Virus record (IMG/VR): IMGVR_UViG_3300028895_000257
Span: 1-31,515 of that record
Reading direction: 5' to 3' (one strand)
From: a virus
Length of the DNA stretch: 31,515 nt
How positions within the stretch are numbered: the stretch's first letter is position 1; each line of letters starts with the position of its first letter. Below the pieces are notes generated by a model that saw only the letters and a program-made list of their open reading frames with translations, did no database searches and had not been told where the DNA came from. Shown here one piece after another: positions 21,741 through 30,958 of this stretch. The translations under genes were made by a program, and so were the position numbers.

Positions 21741-22379
21741 GTGGCCATCGGAACCGCAGCACTCATCCTGGGCGGCCTCACGGCTGCTTCCGGCGTCGCG
21801 GGGGGCGTGGGGCAGGCAGTCGCCGCCCGGCGCACCCGCGAGGACATCGACCGCGAGCTTGAGGAGCTGCGCCGACAGCGCGGGCTGTCTGGCCGGGAAC
21901 GGCAGGCGATGCAGTCGGCGGCCCAAGCGGAGCAGGTTGCTCTTGAGCGAACCTTGCAGGGCCAGCAACAGGAGCAGCTCGCAGCGCAGGCAGCCACCGG
22001 GGGCGCAATCTCCGGGCGGGACATCTTCCTTCGCGAGCAGGCGGCACAGCAGGCTCGGCAGGAGGCATCGATCGCAGCGGGACAGCAGGAGCTACAGGCC
22101 GACCTGGCGCGACGTGCCGAGACCGCACAGCGCGAGGCTGACCTGCAGGCCGCTCGGATGCAGGCCGAGGCCGCACGCACCGCCGGCATCACACAGGCCT
22201 TGACGGGCGGTCTCGCCGGGGGCGCGGTACTTGCGCAGCAGCAACTCGAGCGGCAGCAGCTGGACGAGCAGCGCGAGTTCGACTTGCAGCTCAAGCTGGC
22301 CGAGCTCGGGGAGCTTGACAACGACGAGGTGCTCCGAGCCACCGGCGCACTGCCCAACCCCTACGGAACCCGGTTGTAG
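21741..22379 (+). CDS. Small internal virion (ejection) protein
   Basis: This 212-aa product starts at GTG 21741 after a perfect AGGAGG site. The first ~25 residues are hydrophobic and Gly/Ala-rich (AIGTAALILGGLTAASGVAGGVGQAVAA), like a glycine-zipper membrane helix. The rest is a long Gln/Glu/Arg-rich coiled coil (REDIDRELEELRRQRGL, QREADLQAARMQAEAARTAGI). Ejected proteins of podoviruses often have this plan: a membrane-inserting N-terminus and helical core. It lies directly before two larger helix-rich proteins that form the same cassette. Confidence 0.72.
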   Translation: MAIGTAALILGGLTAASGVAGGVGQAVAARRTREDIDRELEELRRQRGLSGRERQAMQSAAQAEQVALERTLQGQQQEQLAAQAATGGAISGRDIFLREQAAQQARQEASIAAGQQELQADLARRAETAQREADLQAARMQAEAARTAGITQALTGGLAGGAVLAQQQLERQQLDEQREFDLQLKLAELGELDNDEVLRATGALPNPYGTRL

Positions 22380-22381
22380 CC

Positions 22382-24145
22382 ATGCCCGCGAAGTCGCAGA
22401 CCTACTTGGAGCAGTACAGCGCCGCCCGCCGGGCAGCGTCGACCTACGACGCCGTCGTGCGCGACATCCGTGACGAGCGGCAGCAGCTGCAAGCCCTTCA
22501 GCAGCTCATTCAGTCCGAGCGCAACACGCTCGCACAGCTCGAGGCGGGCCTTGCGACCGAGCGCACGTCGCAGGGCATCGCAGACGAGGTGCTCAAGGCC
22601 ACGTACAGCAGCGAGGCGCTCGCCGCGCAGCTCGCAGCGCAGACCAGCGCCGCCGGCGCAGCAGCTCGGGCAGTGCCCCGCGAGGTCGTGTCGCTGGTCG
22701 AGAAGGCGAATGCCGACGGCGACCTGCAGGCGGCCGAGGCCCACCGGGCCGGCGTGCTCGCGGCGTCGCTCCTGGGGCGCGCCGACCGCCCACTCACGCA
22801 GCAGGCCGCAGACGCGACGCTTGCGTACCTTGAGGCGCTGCCCAACCTACCGGCGCGGACGCTGCAGCGTGCGCGCCAAGCAGCCGGGCGGGTCGCACAG
22901 CGGCCGACACGGGGGCCGGGTGCCCCTGCACTCACCCCCGAGCAGGCGGCGCAGGAGGCGGGCCGTCAGCGGGCCCTGGAGGCGGTCTACCACAGCAGCC
23001 CGCTCGGGTACGTGGGCGCCTTCGAGGGCGAGGCCATCGCCAAGCGTCGACGGTCGAGCCCCGCGCCGGACGACACCAGCTTCGCAACCGCCGACGACGC
23101 CCTCACGAGCTACCTCGACATGCTCGAGGACGGCATCGCGAGCGCCGAGGAGCTTGCACGCATCACGGGCACCGACCCCGAGCAGGCAGAGCGCGACTTC
23201 CGCTTCGCCAAGGGCGTATACGCCGACGCGAAGGCTGTAGGCGCCTACCAGAACCGGCAGCGCAAGTACTTCGAGCCGAGCTGGCTGTCGCAGGCTGCTC
23301 GGGTCACGCAGCTGCAGCGCTCCCTGCAGCAGGCGACGCCCGAGGTGCAGCGCAGCGTCAGCGAAGAGGCTGCGCGAAGGGTGCTGCAGCAGCGAGGGCT
23401 CGACCCCGACGACAAGTACCTGTCGTTCCGTGGGACTCCGAAGTACGACTACCTCCGAGCGGCGGACCGCATCTACGCCGAGGTGCCCGACGAGCTCGTG
23501 CCGTCGACGAAGGTGCAGCGCAGCGTCGCGACCCTCCTGGACCAGTACGAGAGCACGAAGACGCCCTGGAAGCTGGACGACTTGGCTGCACAGCTCGGCA
23601 AGACGTTGTCAGGCGACGAGCTTGCCGAGGCTGTGGGCTTCGGGCTGGCCTACGACCGGCAACGGCGCGAGGGCGTCACGCCGGCAAACCAGCGGGAGCT
23701 GCAAGAGCAGGAGCGCCAGCGCATCGAGGCCGCCGAGAAGGCCCGCGAGGACCTGCGCCGAGAGGTCGAGGCGGACATCGAGGCCGCACGCAGCGAGCGC
23801 GACAACCTTGAGGCGAGCCTGCTGCGCGATGTCGGGCGGCAGCTCTCGACCGGACAGGAGCAGCAGCAGTCGCTTGCAGCACGGTACGCACGGGCTCGAG
23901 CGGGAGGGATGACAGCCGACGAAGCACGCGTCACGGTCGACCCGTCCTACGTGCCCCCTGCCGAGGTCGGTGCCGAGCTCGGCAAACCAGCCCCCCTTGC
24001 TCCGGGCAAGGACATTTCGCCACTCGAGGCCGACTTCACCTTGGGCGGCGAGGTTGTGCCGCCCGAGGATGCGACGGCCGACAACGGGCCGACAGCCGAA
24101 GAGCTACAGGAATGGCGTCGCCTGCTCGAGCTCTACGGGGGCTGA
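22382..24145 (+). CDS. Middle internal virion (ejection) protein, coiled-coil rich
   Basis: This 587-aa product is almost wholly helical, Ala/Gln/Glu-rich, with heptads (VVRDIRDERQQLQALQQLIQSER, RELQEQERQRIEAAEKAREDLR, VEADIEAARSERDNLEASL). A short SYLDMLEDGIASAEELARITG segment lies mid-protein. It follows the small ejection protein after 2 nt, and precedes the giant one. No lysozyme or transglycosylase motif is seen. The likely role is part of an internal core released into the host during DNA entry. Confidence 0.7.
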   Translation: MPAKSQTYLEQYSAARRAASTYDAVVRDIRDERQQLQALQQLIQSERNTLAQLEAGLATERTSQGIADEVLKATYSSEALAAQLAAQTSAAGAAARAVPREVVSLVEKANADGDLQAAEAHRAGVLAASLLGRADRPLTQQAADATLAYLEALPNLPARTLQRARQAAGRVAQRPTRGPGAPALTPEQAAQEAGRQRALEAVYHSSPLGYVGAFEGEAIAKRRRSSPAPDDTSFATADDALTSYLDMLEDGIASAEELARITGTDPEQAERDFRFAKGVYADAKAVGAYQNRQRKYFEPSWLSQAARVTQLQRSLQQATPEVQRSVSEEAARRVLQQRGLDPDDKYLSFRGTPKYDYLRAADRIYAEVPDELVPSTKVQRSVATLLDQYESTKTPWKLDDLAAQLGKTLSGDELAEAVGFGLAYDRQRREGVTPANQRELQEQERQRIEAAEKAREDLRREVEADIEAARSERDNLEASLLRDVGRQLSTGQEQQQSLAARYARARAGGMTADEARVTVDPSYVPPAEVGAELGKPAPLAPGKDISPLEADFTLGGEVVPPEDATADNGPTAEELQEWRRLLELYGG

Positions 24146-24146
24146 C

Positions 24147-27100
24147 GTGTCGATGTACAACCAGCTCATGCGGGCTGCCTACCGGGCCGACCAGCAGGGC
24201 GACACCGAGGCCGCGAGGAAGCTCGTGCAGGCCGCGCAGCGAGAGGCCAAAACAGCGGCCCCACAGCCCGCACAGGGCACGGCAGCGCCCGAACCAAAGC
24301 CTGTACCCGCAGAAGAGACCGCGACGCCTGTAGAGCCTCCTACGCCCTCTCCGCTGCTCGACCTACCCACCTTCGAGGTGGGGGCGGCTACTGTCGTCGA
24401 CGAGCTGCCCCCGGAGCTGCCCCGCGCGGAGCTGCCCACGACACCGGCAACCTTCGAGGCGCCCGAAGCCACCGAAGAGCGACTGCGCAACCTGGTCGAT
24501 GAGCGGGTGCAACAAGCCCTCGAGGCCCGTGGCCCCCTGGTGCCCGACCCGTCTGCCCTTGAGGCCCGTGCGCGGCAGCGAGCCGAGGAGGAGCAGGCAC
24601 GCCAGCGCGAACGGATGGTCATCGCGGGGCGCGAAGACCGACCGGTAGAGCCGACGGCGTTCCTGCCGATGGGGCGCCCCTCTCGCATCAGCGAGCAGCG
24701 CGTGCGGCAACAGGCCGACGAAGCCTTCCCCGGTTTCCTCACCGAGCAGACCGAGCGACTGTACCGCGACCCCGAGACGGGAGAGCTGCGACGCCCTACT
24801 GTGTACGAAGAGCTCGTTGAGACCTTCGCCGCTCAACCGGTGATGACCGAGGCCGAGGCGCGAGCGGCAGACGAGGCATTGCGCCAGCAGAAGGCCGACA
24901 TTCAGGCCCGCCGCGAGGCCGGCGAGGACGTTGGCCTCTGGGAACGGGCGTCGCCCTACGTCACCGAGGCCTTCCAGTGGGCAGCGACCTCGCCCCAGCA
25001 GACGGGCGGCGTGTACGAAAGCGCGACCGCTGCGACCTTGCGCAGTGTGCCCGCGTTCCTGTCGGCTGCGCTGCGCGAGGGCTACTTCTCGGGCCTTGGG
25101 TACGACGTCGACCCCGAGGGCAACCCGGTCGACCCGACCGACTTCGGCTACCAGCTCGCGCAGGCCCGCGAGGCGGTTGGGCTGCCGGCAGTCGCGACCC
25201 GTGGGCCGGGTGGCGTGCCCCTCGCCTTCCCGGTGCCGCTGCCCGGTGTAGCGGTCGAGGCCGAGCGTCAGCGTGACGCCGTTGGCACCGACCCGCTCGC
25301 ACGACGGCAGCGCCCCGATGTCGAGGTGCCGAGCTTCACCGAAGACCCTGCGGGCTTCTTTGAGGGCGAGGCCCGACGAGTGCTACAGACCATCCAGGGC
25401 GACCGGGGGCTCGGTGATGACTTCGTCGACTCGCCGGATGTGCGCCAGGCCTACGTCGAGCTGTACGGCTCTCCCGATGCAGCGTTCTGGGGCGGCACCC
25501 TGGGCGACGTGCTCATCCCTGCAGGTCCTGGAACCGCGTACCGGTCGTCGAGGGCTGCGCTGTCTGCCCTCGGGCGTGCCGCAACCGAGACTCCCACAGC
25601 GCGCCGAGCGGCCGAGGCTGCCATCACCGCAGCGGAGGCGAACACCGCCAGCCGGGCCGAGCGGAGCATGCTCAACGCAGCGGCAGACGTGGCCGCCATC
25701 GTCGTGCCCGGTCGGGCGAGCGACGGGCGCGTCGTACGTGTCGTCGCAGACAAGGTGCTCGACGTAACGCCGGGCTTCTCCGACGCGCAGCGCGCCACGA
25801 TGAAGGCCGCCGTGAAGCAGGGCAGCGACACCCCAGCCCAGGTCGTGCGGGACATGGCGCGGGCTGTGGGGCAGTCACCGAGTGACGATGCATTCAGGCG
25901 GATGCTCACCGAGGTCGAGCTGCGCACACCCGACGACCTTGTCATGGTGTCCGAAGCAGTTGCGGTGCCCCGGAAGGTAGCCGCCGAGACGCGCCGAGTC
26001 ATCGGTGAGGCCGTGCAGGCGCTGCAGCGCGCCGAGACTCCATCGGAACAGGCCGCCATCCTGCGCCGGTACGAGATGCCGGCGTACGCTCGGCGAGTCG
26101 AGGAGGCAGGAGGTCTTGACGCCCTTGAGCCTCGGGTGCAGAACGCTCTTCGCGAACAGGTCAAGCTCCAGGCCGCGTACCGTGCGGTGCCGGACATCGC
26201 TGACGCGGTGCGCAAGGCCGACAAGGTCTCGGAGTTCAACAGCTATGTCGAGCGCCTCGCGGTGCTGCGCCCAGGCATCGGAAAGGGCGCTTATGGACCG
26301 CTAATGCGCCGTATAGCAGCCATTTACGGCTCTAAGGCGTATCAGGTCACACCGGCTAGCGTCGCGAAGACGGCGACGGCGCTGCGGGCTGCGGGCAAGT
26401 CTGTCGCTCGGCAGGTGCGGCAGGCGCTCAAGGCCGAGGCAAAGACGACGCGGAGCGCCGAGCAGGCCCTCGACAACGTCTTCGCTCGCGAGGTCACCGA
26501 CATGTCGACCGACGCCATGTACTCTCGCCTCCTGGGCGAGCTGTACGGCCCGGAGAACGTGCCGAACCTGCTTGCCGCACTCAAGCAAGACGACCTCACC
26601 CAAGGGCTACGCCTTGTGACCGACGTGCCGACGGTCGCGAAGCTGCGGCAGATTGACGAGCTCGCCGTCGCGAACGGGTACGTGCGCGCGAAGGGGCCGG
26701 CGCCCGAGGTCGAGCGGGCGATGCTCCGCGCCATCATCGAGGAGGGCGTACGCAAGCGGGTCGCGTTGGATGGCAAGGCCTTCGAAGCGGCGCTGTTCGG
26801 CGAGCGGGTCAAGGACGTCGCAGCCAGTGCGCGGGCAGCATCCCCCGAGGGGGCCGGGGGCTTCTTCCGGGTGCCCGAGCGCCTCGACCCGCAAGCGGGA
26901 GCACCGGGGAGCCGGGCGCGGTTCTACCGGGCAGCAGACCCTGCGACCGAGCGCAAGCTCGCGGAGAGTGTCGACGAGCTTGTGCAGGTCATCGCCAACG
27001 AGCCGGGCATTGGCCGGTTCGGGTGGGGGGACTGGTACGCCGCCCATGCGGGGCGCCTTGGGCAGTCACTGCGGGACTCCGAGTACGCAATGCGCTACGG

Positions 27101-28610
27101 CTACTACCTGCCCAACCTGCCCTACTTGACGGGCCGGCTCATGGCGCTGCCCATCGTGTCGCTCGCCACCATCGGGGCCGAGAACACGCTGCGGGCGCTT
27201 GCCCGGCAGGCCGGAAAGGTCATCCCCGAGGGTGTGCCGCTGTTCCCCCGGAGTCGGCGCACCGGCCTCGGCGTCACCGACCCCGACGGGGTGTACTACA
27301 GCCCGAAGGTGCTCGATGACCTGCTCGAGCTGCACGGGGGCCTTGGCGCTACCGCCATCGACCAGGCGCGGGCCGGTCGGCTTGCGCGCGACATTCTGCG
27401 CGACGTCGAACGTGCGGCATCGCCGGCGCTGCGGCGGGGAATGGCTGACGCCAGCGTGCGGCCAGACGTCGTGAACTTCTGGATGCGAACGGCCGAGGCC
27501 GTCGAGCTGTCGTACCGGCGCAGCGTCTTCGAGGCCGGTGTCGCAAACGGCATGTTGCCCAGCGATGCCGCCATCCTCGCCCGGCGCAGCCTCTTCGACT
27601 ACGGCGAGGTTCCGGGGGCGCTCACCAACACGGTCGGGCAGCTCTTCGCCGACGCCGGCGAGATGTACCTGTACGTGCTGGAGTTTGCTCGGCTTGTTGC
27701 CCGCAACCCGGAGCAGGCCACGCGCATCGCGAAGGCCACGCGCGCTCGCCAGCGGCAGCAGGATCGCTACGGGCTGGAGGGTGACCGGACGCTCAAGGCC
27801 CTAGGCATCGTGCCGGCTGGACGGGAGGGGCAGCAGCTCCACGTGTACGGCCCCGACATGCCGCAGGTACGCCCTGTCGAGAAGACCCTCGACCTGCTCC
27901 GCAGCGCCGACTTCGTTGTGCAGCGTCTCGCGGGTGTCGCGAAGGCCACCGGCCGGGCGGACTACAGCGGCGCCCTCGACACCGGCCTCGAGGGGGCGGG
28001 CGAGGTCATCCGCTACGGGGCAAGCGAGCTGCTGCCGGGGGTGCTTGATGCGCTCGAAGCGGCAGCGGGTGCCGAGCTCGGCGCACCGGGGGCGCCACGG
28101 GTCGACCTTGCGCAGCTCGACGACACTGCGGCCTTCTGGGCTGCACTGCTCGCGGCGGACTACGCAGACCCCCGGCACGAGGACGGCACCTGGAACACCG
28201 CGGTCGACATTCTTGACCCGCAGCAGGTAGTCCCGCCAAAGGAGCTCGCGGTGCCGGGTGAACCGTCGCTGTGGGCGGTGCAGCCCCCCGAGGGCACGCC
28301 CTTCCTCGCGCTCGGACAGACCCGCGACGGGGTGCCGCGCTACTTCGTCTTCGAGCCGAGCCAGCGCGGGTTGCGCAACCTGCAGGCGGTGCGGGGGCTG
28401 ACGCCCGACGTGCTCGAGCAGGCGCTCGGCATGGCCGCGTCGCTGTACGGCAGCACCAACAACGTCGACGTCGAGGCAGTGTTCCCGAGCGGACCCGCGG
28501 CAGCAGCGGGCCGCGCCCTCGGGGGTCGGGCTGCGCTCACTCGCGACGAGGACGTGCTGCGAGCTCGTCAGACCGAAGCAATCCGGGCGGTGCGCGAGGA
28601 CGTGCGATAG
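24147..28610 (+). CDS. Giant internal virion (ejection) protein, 1,487 aa
   Basis: This is the largest gene. GTG 24147 (VSMYNQL) or ATG 24153 is the start; the first residues, MYNQLMRAAYRADQQGDTEA, form a helical-repeat-like head. Residues ~20-120 are Pro/Ala/Glu-rich and likely disordered. The middle and C-terminal two thirds are helical with Ala/Arg/Glu-rich segments. Around residue 1150 it carries LFDYGEVPGALTNTVG, which resembles an FDYxxL-type segment of phage ejection proteins and large polyvalent proteins. I see no clear transglycosylase or polymerase motif. As in T7 gp16-like proteins, it probably forms a channel for DNA entry. The function of the long middle part is unknown. Confidence 0.68.
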   Translation: MSMYNQLMRAAYRADQQGDTEAARKLVQAAQREAKTAAPQPAQGTAAPEPKPVPAEETATPVEPPTPSPLLDLPTFEVGAATVVDELPPELPRAELPTTPATFEAPEATEERLRNLVDERVQQALEARGPLVPDPSALEARARQRAEEEQARQRERMVIAGREDRPVEPTAFLPMGRPSRISEQRVRQQADEAFPGFLTEQTERLYRDPETGELRRPTVYEELVETFAAQPVMTEAEARAADEALRQQKADIQARREAGEDVGLWERASPYVTEAFQWAATSPQQTGGVYESATAATLRSVPAFLSAALREGYFSGLGYDVDPEGNPVDPTDFGYQLAQAREAVGLPAVATRGPGGVPLAFPVPLPGVAVEAERQRDAVGTDPLARRQRPDVEVPSFTEDPAGFFEGEARRVLQTIQGDRGLGDDFVDSPDVRQAYVELYGSPDAAFWGGTLGDVLIPAGPGTAYRSSRAALSALGRAATETPTARRAAEAAITAAEANTASRAERSMLNAAADVAAIVVPGRASDGRVVRVVADKVLDVTPGFSDAQRATMKAAVKQGSDTPAQVVRDMARAVGQSPSDDAFRRMLTEVELRTPDDLVMVSEAVAVPRKVAAETRRVIGEAVQALQRAETPSEQAAILRRYEMPAYARRVEEAGGLDALEPRVQNALREQVKLQAAYRAVPDIADAVRKADKVSEFNSYVERLAVLRPGIGKGAYGPLMRRIAAIYGSKAYQVTPASVAKTATALRAAGKSVARQVRQALKAEAKTTRSAEQALDNVFAREVTDMSTDAMYSRLLGELYGPENVPNLLAALKQDDLTQGLRLVTDVPTVAKLRQIDELAVANGYVRAKGPAPEVERAMLRAIIEEGVRKRVALDGKAFEAALFGERVKDVAASARAASPEGAGGFFRVPERLDPQAGAPGSRARFYRAADPATERKLAESVDELVQVIANEPGIGRFGWGDWYAAHAGRLGQSLRDSEYAMRYGYYLPNLPYLTGRLMALPIVSLATIGAENTLRALARQAGKVIPEGVPLFPRSRRTGLGVTDPDGVYYSPKVLDDLLELHGGLGATAIDQARAGRLARDILRDVERAASPALRRGMADASVRPDVVNFWMRTAEAVELSYRRSVFEAGVANGMLPSDAAILARRSLFDYGEVPGALTNTVGQLFADAGEMYLYVLEFARLVARNPEQATRIAKATRARQRQQDRYGLEGDRTLKALGIVPAGREGQQLHVYGPDMPQVRPVEKTLDLLRSADFVVQRLAGVAKATGRADYSGALDTGLEGAGEVIRYGASELLPGVLDALEAAAGAELGAPGAPRVDLAQLDDTAAFWAALLAADYADPRHEDGTWNTAVDILDPQQVVPPKELAVPGEPSLWAVQPPEGTPFLALGQTRDGVPRYFVFEPSQRGLRNLQAVRGLTPDVLEQALGMAASLYGSTNNVDVEAVFPSGPAAAAGRALGGRAALTRDEDVLRARQTEAIRAVREDVR

Positions 28611-28619
28611 AGTGAGACA

Positions 28620-28632
28620 ACGACCAGGTCGT
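28620..28632. promoter_or_regulatory. Perfect dyad ACGACC-A-GGTCGT before the tail-tip block
   Basis: Six bases repeat as an exact inverted copy around one base, in the 45-nt gap between the giant ejection gene and the next gene. It could be an operator or a recombination/processing site. The position is notable because codon style changes just after it. Confidence 0.4.
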
Positions 28633-28655
28633 CGACCGTTGCAAGAGGTGAGACC

Positions 28656-29090
28656 ATGCCGACCCGCATCACGAACTTCCTTCACGATTCGCTCGAAGTG
28701 CCGAGCGTTGTGCCCGTGTTGGGTACCGCCTTCGCGGCCGCCGATGTGCACGTGCACGACATGACGGGCGAACTTCCGAGCTTCAAGGGTGCCGGTCTCT
28801 TTCACGGCATCGTCGAAGGTATCCACGTCAAGTTGACGAACGCCGCGAGCTCGACGAAGGTGACCATTCGGCTCTGTCTCGACGCCGACGGCGACGTCAC
28901 GATTGTGCCCGACACCGAAGCCGACCTTGTTGCGGGCATCACAACTGCCACCGAGAAGTGCGCGGCCTTCTCCGTTCGTCTTCCGGTCTTCCAGCTCTTC
29001 GCAAGCACGAACCGCAACCTGTACCTCTTCGCGAAGGTCGACGCCGGTACGCCGAACTTCGCGCAGTCCTGCATCACTTGGCGGGAGTAG
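28656..29090 (+). CDS. Hypothetical virion protein, 144 aa
   Basis: No family is recognised. ATG 28656 follows AAGAGGTGAGACC, a strong ribosome site. The product is beta-like (HVHDMTGELPSFKGAGLFHG, IHVKLTNAASSTKVTIRLCLDADGD) with a final FAKVDAGTPNFAQSCITW segment, in the style of small tail-tip or fibre-cap proteins. It is followed after 3 nt by the likely receptor-binding gene. Glu is mostly GAA here, unlike the structural genes before it. Confidence 0.65.
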   Translation: MPTRITNFLHDSLEVPSVVPVLGTAFAAADVHVHDMTGELPSFKGAGLFHGIVEGIHVKLTNAASSTKVTIRLCLDADGDVTIVPDTEADLVAGITTATEKCAAFSVRLPVFQLFASTNRNLYLFAKVDAGTPNFAQSCITWRE

Positions 29091-29093
29091 GCC

Positions 29094-30194
29094 ATGCCCG
29101 TCGCACCTTGTTTCGACCCAACAACGGGCGCTTCGGGCGGTGCTACGCCGGGCGGTAGCGACCCTGTAACGCCGCCCGCGGCCGCTTCGGAGTCGGTAGC
29201 CGCAGGCGGTAGCCTTGCCGCCGTCACCTTCGGCGCATTCACCGACCCCGGCGGACGCATCTCCTCGTACAGCGCGACGAAGACCAACGTGAGCGGCTCC
29301 GCAACCATCAGCGGGTCCGGCCTCGGCCCCTACGCCATCGCCGGTGAAGCGGATGGGGAGGTACTGCTCATCGAGCTGGACGCCCTTGACGCTTCTTCGA
29401 ATGTGCTTGCGACTGCCGTGTACACCGGTAGCATTGGAAGCTCTACAACGGGCGGGGCGTGGGTAACGCTCAAAGACTACGACTTGACCGACCTTGATAC
29501 GACGTCGTCGTTGTCGACCGGTACGCATACCTTGACGTTTGCAAGCATTGCGGACACGATTGACGTCGTACTTTCCAAGTACAACGACGGCGGCGGCATC
29601 ACGGCCACACCGACAAACGGGTCTGGTATCGTTATCGACGGCGGCACCGACACGACTTCAACCGGTACGATTTCAATGCGGCCTTCGGACTGGTTGACCT
29701 CCTACACCGCCGACGACGTGCAACGCTATGTCTATGCAATCACGTTTGTGCTTACGGTCGACCTGACTGCGAACCCTGGTTCGTCGGCGTTTATGGCTGG
29801 AGTAAACATCGGCAACAACACGACGCACAACAGCGGGGATAGCCGGCATTTCTATATCCTCGCTTCGAGCGACGGAATCAACGAGCAAGTCCGCATACGG
29901 ACAAACGCAACGTCGACGGCAACACTCACGACGCAGGCCTTGCGTACGACGCGCACGGTTACCGCTATTGTCCATTTCGGCGAAATCGTTCAGCTCATGG
30001 ATAGCGACGGGCATACAATCCCGACGCCCGACGTATCGCAAGGTTTGCCGACATACAACGCGGGCTCGGACGCGGTAGGCCGCAACGATGACACCAGGGT
30101 GTATCAAAACAGCGGCGGCATCCGGGCTTTCTTCAGCTGCAACAACACGGGCGACATTACCTGTAGTCGTGTCATTGTGCGGAGGTTCGAATGA
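29094..30194 (+). CDS. Putative receptor-binding/tail-tip protein, 366 aa
   Basis: This Gly/Thr/Ser-rich beta protein starts MPVAPCFDPTTGASGG. It has an Ala-rich strand region (residues ~30-90) and ends in a jelly-roll-like series (WLTSYTADDVQRYVYAITFVLTV, GVNIGNNTTHNSGDSRHFYILAS, RAFFSCNNTGDITCSRVIV). It uses more A/T at third positions than the head genes, typical of a fast-evolving or recently exchanged host-specificity gene. The exact attachment role is inference from position before the lysis genes and from composition. Confidence 0.6.
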   Translation: MPVAPCFDPTTGASGGATPGGSDPVTPPAAASESVAAGGSLAAVTFGAFTDPGGRISSYSATKTNVSGSATISGSGLGPYAIAGEADGEVLLIELDALDASSNVLATAVYTGSIGSSTTGGAWVTLKDYDLTDLDTTSSLSTGTHTLTFASIADTIDVVLSKYNDGGGITATPTNGSGIVIDGGTDTTSTGTISMRPSDWLTSYTADDVQRYVYAITFVLTVDLTANPGSSAFMAGVNIGNNTTHNSGDSRHFYILASSDGINEQVRIRTNATSTATLTTQALRTTRTVTAIVHFGEIVQLMDSDGHTIPTPDVSQGLPTYNAGSDAVGRNDDTRVYQNSGGIRAFFSCNNTGDITCSRVIVRRFE

Positions 30195-30469
30195 TTCGCG
30201 TGTACGACACCGGCTTCGACGCCGACGGCAACTTCGTGGTGAGCATACAAGCCGAAGGGCCGCTTCTCGCCTCCGACATGCAGACCGCACCGGCGGGCGG
30301 CTACGAGGTCGCAATGGTTTCGACAGGCAGGACGTCGCAACAAGTCGCCGAAGTGCTTGTTGACATACAGACCCGCATTGCAAACGGCGAAGCGACGCCC
30401 GTACTTGCTTCGCATCTCGACGCGCTCGGCTTGCGGGCCGCAGTCGAACAATGGGCGAGGGGGTCGTAA
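30191..30469 (+). CDS. Hypothetical protein, 92 aa
   Basis: No family is recognised. ATG 30191 overlaps the previous stop (ATGA) and its own stop overlaps the holin-like start (TAATG). The product has a beta start (RVYDTGFDADGNFVVSIQAEGP) and a helical end (VAEVLVDIQTRIANGEATPVLASHLDALGLR). It may be a small tail cap or chaperone for the preceding protein. Confidence 0.62.
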   Translation: MIRVYDTGFDADGNFVVSIQAEGPLLASDMQTAPAGGYEVAMVSTGRTSQQVAEVLVDIQTRIANGEATPVLASHLDALGLRAAVEQWARGS

Positions 30470-30699
30470 TGACCGTTGAAGCCATCGCTCCCTATCTCGC
30501 AGGCCCCGGTGCCGGTCTCATCATCTGCATCCTTGTCGGTCTCGGCATCTACAAGCTCTTGCGCGACCTTGTCGTGCCTATGGTACAGCGGGGTATCGAT
30601 CGACATCTCGACCAGGTCGACGCGATGATGAGGCAGCACTCAGCCGAACACACCAAGATCATCGAAGGGCTCGACGCCCTGAACTCGAAGATTTCGTGA
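30469..30699 (+). CDS. Holin-like membrane protein, 76 aa
   Basis: The product has one strong membrane segment, AGLIICILVGLGIYKLL (about residues 16-32), after a short N-terminus, followed by a charged amphipathic coiled-coil tail (QRGIDRHLDQVDAMMRQHSAEHTKIIEGL). This plan fits a small holin or i-spanin-like lysis protein, and it lies two genes before the M15 endolysin, which itself has no signal peptide. Start ATG 30469 forms TAATG with the previous gene and has GAGGGGGTCG upstream. Confidence 0.65.
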   Translation: MTVEAIAPYLAGPGAGLIICILVGLGIYKLLRDLVVPMVQRGIDRHLDQVDAMMRQHSAEHTKIIEGLDALNSKIS

Positions 30700-30956
30700 T
30701 GCCGGTACGTCGAATCAAGAAAGGCGAAGCCGGGTACGGCAAGCACAAGTTCGTCGCGACGGGCGAGCACGACGGCAAGCCGTACACGGTGCGCTTCGGT
30801 GACGCGAAGATGGAAATCAAGCGCGACAACCCGAAGAGGCGCAAGAACTTCCGCAGTCGGCACGGCTGCAGCAATCCGGGGCCGCCAAACAAGGCGAAGT
30901 ACTGGTCGTGCAAGTTGTGGTCAGACAAGCCGGTATCGGACATCGTCAAGGGGTAG
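30699..30956 (+). CDS. Small basic Cys/Trp-containing phage protein, 85 aa
   Basis: ATG 30699 overlaps the holin-like stop (TGATG). The product is Lys/Arg-rich (PVRRIKKGEAGYGKHKF) and has the distinctive tail FRSRHGCSNPGPPNKAKYWSCKLW. I have the impression that this Arg-His-Cys ... Tyr-Trp-Ser-Cys-Lys pattern recurs in small conserved proteins of many, especially aquatic, phages; its function is not known to me. Position between holin-like and endolysin genes is conserved at both contig ends: its last 86 nt are repeated at positions 1-86. Confidence 0.72.
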   Translation: MPVRRIKKGEAGYGKHKFVATGEHDGKPYTVRFGDAKMEIKRDNPKRRKNFRSRHGCSNPGPPNKAKYWSCKLWSDKPVSDIVKG

Positions 30957-30958
30957 CT

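Noticed and set aside
27801-29528. 575-codon open frame on the minus strand
   Set aside because: It runs antisense to the end of the giant ejection gene and two well-supported tail genes, has no ribosome site, and its composition (Arg/His/Gly-rich) is that of a high-GC shadow.
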